Part shown: piece after piece, positions 62,501-64,000 of the stretch
Position numbering within the stretch: the first letter of the stretch is position 1
Layout of the letters: each line of letters opens with the position of its first letter
Source of the DNA: Strigops habroptila
Taxonomy: Eukaryota > Chordata > Aves > Psittaciformes > Psittacidae
Length of the DNA: 64,000 nt
Assembly (NCBI RefSeq): GCF_004027225.2
Contig: NC_046358.1
Span: 5,980,720-6,044,719 of the forward strand
Direction of reading: 5' to 3'
The notes under the pieces: model-generated
The model's input: only the letters and a program-made list of their open reading frames with translations
Told to the model about the DNA's origin: nothing
Databases searched by the model: none
Position numbers and translations under genes: made by a program

Positions 62501-64000
62501 TAATATGGTTTGTAGTATATATACAGATTGTAATATTAGGTTATTAACAGATAGATTGATATGTGTGGGTTTTAAGGTTAGTTTTAGCAGAATCCTAAGC
62601 TAAAATGAAAAGGCTTCTTGTATTCTGGTATAAGAATCTCTGAATGGAGAACGGTATCATTTTAGTCTTCCAGCATAACTGGTAAGAATAGATTCTTTAT
62701 AGACGAATCATAGATGTTGAACTTTCTAATTTCAAGGAGTGTTTTGAGTGCCTTACATTTGTATCTCATAGTAAATTTAGATTTTTAGAGCTAAACTATC
62801 TTTTCTTTTGGCTTCTTCAACAAGTTTGCCTGAGCCTCTTCTAGAGACTTCCCTTAGTCTAAAAGAGCTCTGATGCTGGAGACTGTGGGTGATGCTGCTA
62901 GGGCTCCTCGGATAGCACAAACTGATTTTTTTTCATGTGTGATTCTAAATCTGTAACCATAATCAGAATGTGAAGGTGTTTCTGCAGATGTATTGTGGCC
63001 ATCTATGTCCCTTTTTGTCTGCAGTAAGTATGGGAGCAAATACAGGTTCATTTTATCTGTCAGACTGAAAAGCAGATATATAGGACAGTGCACCAGCTTG
63101 CTGTCTGAAAGCCTTGCTCAAATCCTTCACTGCAGTTCTATAAAGGCTTTCCAGCCAAGGCTAAAGGTGTGACTGTTTCTGACTCCTGTCTGCTTTTGAG
63201 GGTGGGCTGCCTGGTAAGATATGAAGGAGCTTGGACATTATGCTCTTCTAATGCCTACAGCTTTTCCCTTTTCTCTCCTCTGCTTTTTCTCTTTCTCTGC
63301 TTTCTCTCCTCTGCTTCCTCCCAGGAGGGTCTGTGCAGTCTCTACCTTTTCAGCCTGATTCTATACCACTGTTTGCTAGAGACACAGAGCAATGGGAGCA
63401 GTAATCTGCAGAAATGCAATCAATTTACAAGGCTCCTGCTGTTTTCCCTTAGCTCAACAACTACTAAGAGCACATGGGTAGAACTCTTTGCACAGCCAGT
63501 CTTGGTCTTTATTGCCCTCCTTCCCAGCTGTTCACTGTGCACTCATGTATTTCAGAGTGTGTTTTATCCTTCCTGTTACAACCTTCAGCTTTTGCAAAAG
63601 AAACTTCTTGAAATAGGAGCCAGGTTTTCTTGGCAGGAGAAAGGAGAGATTGGAATGGCTAAAGGTTTTTATGATACTTGAAATAAGTATGGAGCTTTTG
63701 ATCTACAACTCCAGAACAGGAAGACAAATGCTGTCATTGTGGGGAGAGAAGCCGTATTGAGTTCGTATGGCAAGGCTTTCACAGTGGGGAGGCTATAGGG
63801 ATGGCTACTATAAGATACAGCTAGAAGCTTCTTCCACGTCCAATAGTGCAAATGCCAGCTGGCTCCAAGACAGACCTGCTGTTGGCCAAGGTCATGCCCA
63901 TCAGTGATGGTGGTAGTACTTCTGCGGTAGTATTTAAGAAGGGGAAAAAGTTAACACACAGAAGCAATTGCAGCTGGAGAGAGGAGTAAGAATATGTGAG
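59569..64000 (+). other. AMBRA1: AMBRA1 intron 8 continuing past right edge
   Basis: No segment matching the next AMBRA1 exon (the part following FEDFE in vertebrate orthologues) was recognised. An open frame of 170 codons at 63169-63681 is pyrimidine-rich and has no recognisable domain. No mobile element was identified. Confidence 0.55.
59931..60020 (+). repeat. direct repeat, copy 2 (downstream of AMBRA1 coding exon 8)
   Basis: This is the partner of 59081-59170. Together they bracket coding exon 8, at about 220 nt before its acceptor and 360 nt after its donor. The 25-codon frame through the repeat is open in both copies, but the copies begin with GTG and carry no recognised protein. Confidence 0.9.

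Noticed and set aside
63169-63681. 170-codon open frame in AMBRA1 intron 8
   Set aside because: It is pyrimidine-rich (Leu/Ser/Phe), has no domain and no promoter or splice context. Most likely chance.
1-64000. tRNA, rRNA, CRISPR array, intact retrovirus or prokaryote-type operon
   Set aside because: I looked for conserved internal promoter boxes, regularly spaced repeats, LTR pairs and viral-type frames and saw none. A covariance-model and repeat-library search would be needed to exclude small RNAs and old repeats.

Overview
The window is vertebrate nuclear DNA, most likely from a bird. It holds spliced genes with canonical GT-AG introns, two CpG islands and long intronic deserts. It also holds three 3' fragments of CR1 LINEs of avian type, recognisable by the terminal ATTCTATGA-like motif and the C-terminal end of CR1 ORF2. 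The CR1 wording looks more like a neoavian bird than a galliform, but that is only an impression.

Three genes are present, in the order of the human 11p11.2 neighbourhood (ATG13 - HARBI1 - AMBRA1). From the left edge to about 14.2 kb, on the minus strand, lies the 5' part of ATG13: one probable non-coding first exon and nine coding exons (residues 1-262, covering the HORMA domain). The rest runs off the left edge. From about 14.2 to 15.0 kb a CpG island serves as a probable divergent promoter for ATG13 (minus) and HARBI1 (plus). HARBI1 (348 aa, two coding exons, 15212-16825) is complete and is a domesticated PIF/Harbinger transposase. A 3 kb HARBI1 3' UTR/intergenic stretch with one CR1 follows. 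A second CpG island at about 20.05-21.0 kb carries the AMBRA1 promoter and non-coding first exon. After a 10.8 kb intron, AMBRA1 coding exons run from 31459 to 59568 (residues 1-782 plus a split codon). The gene leaves the window on the right, because no further exon was recognised in the last 4.4 kb.

ATG13 is a regulatory subunit of the ULK1 autophagy-initiation kinase complex. AMBRA1 is a Beclin 1/ULK1 regulator and a CUL4-DDB1 substrate receptor. Two autophagy-initiation genes thus sit tail-away from each other around a domesticated transposase. I found no previously undescribed system. The points most worth a second look are regulatory: a near-perfect 19-bp stem-loop just upstream of an ATG13 3' splice site; 5' leaders with upstream ORFs in ATG13 and AMBRA1; a roughly 90-bp, roughly 96% identical direct repeat flanking AMBRA1 coding exon 8; and an expanded poly-proline tract in AMBRA1.

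Exon boundaries were read by eye from splice consensus, continuity of reading frame and remembered vertebrate orthologues. Phases close exactly across all 19 coding segments. Transcription starts, polyadenylation sites and the species were not determined.
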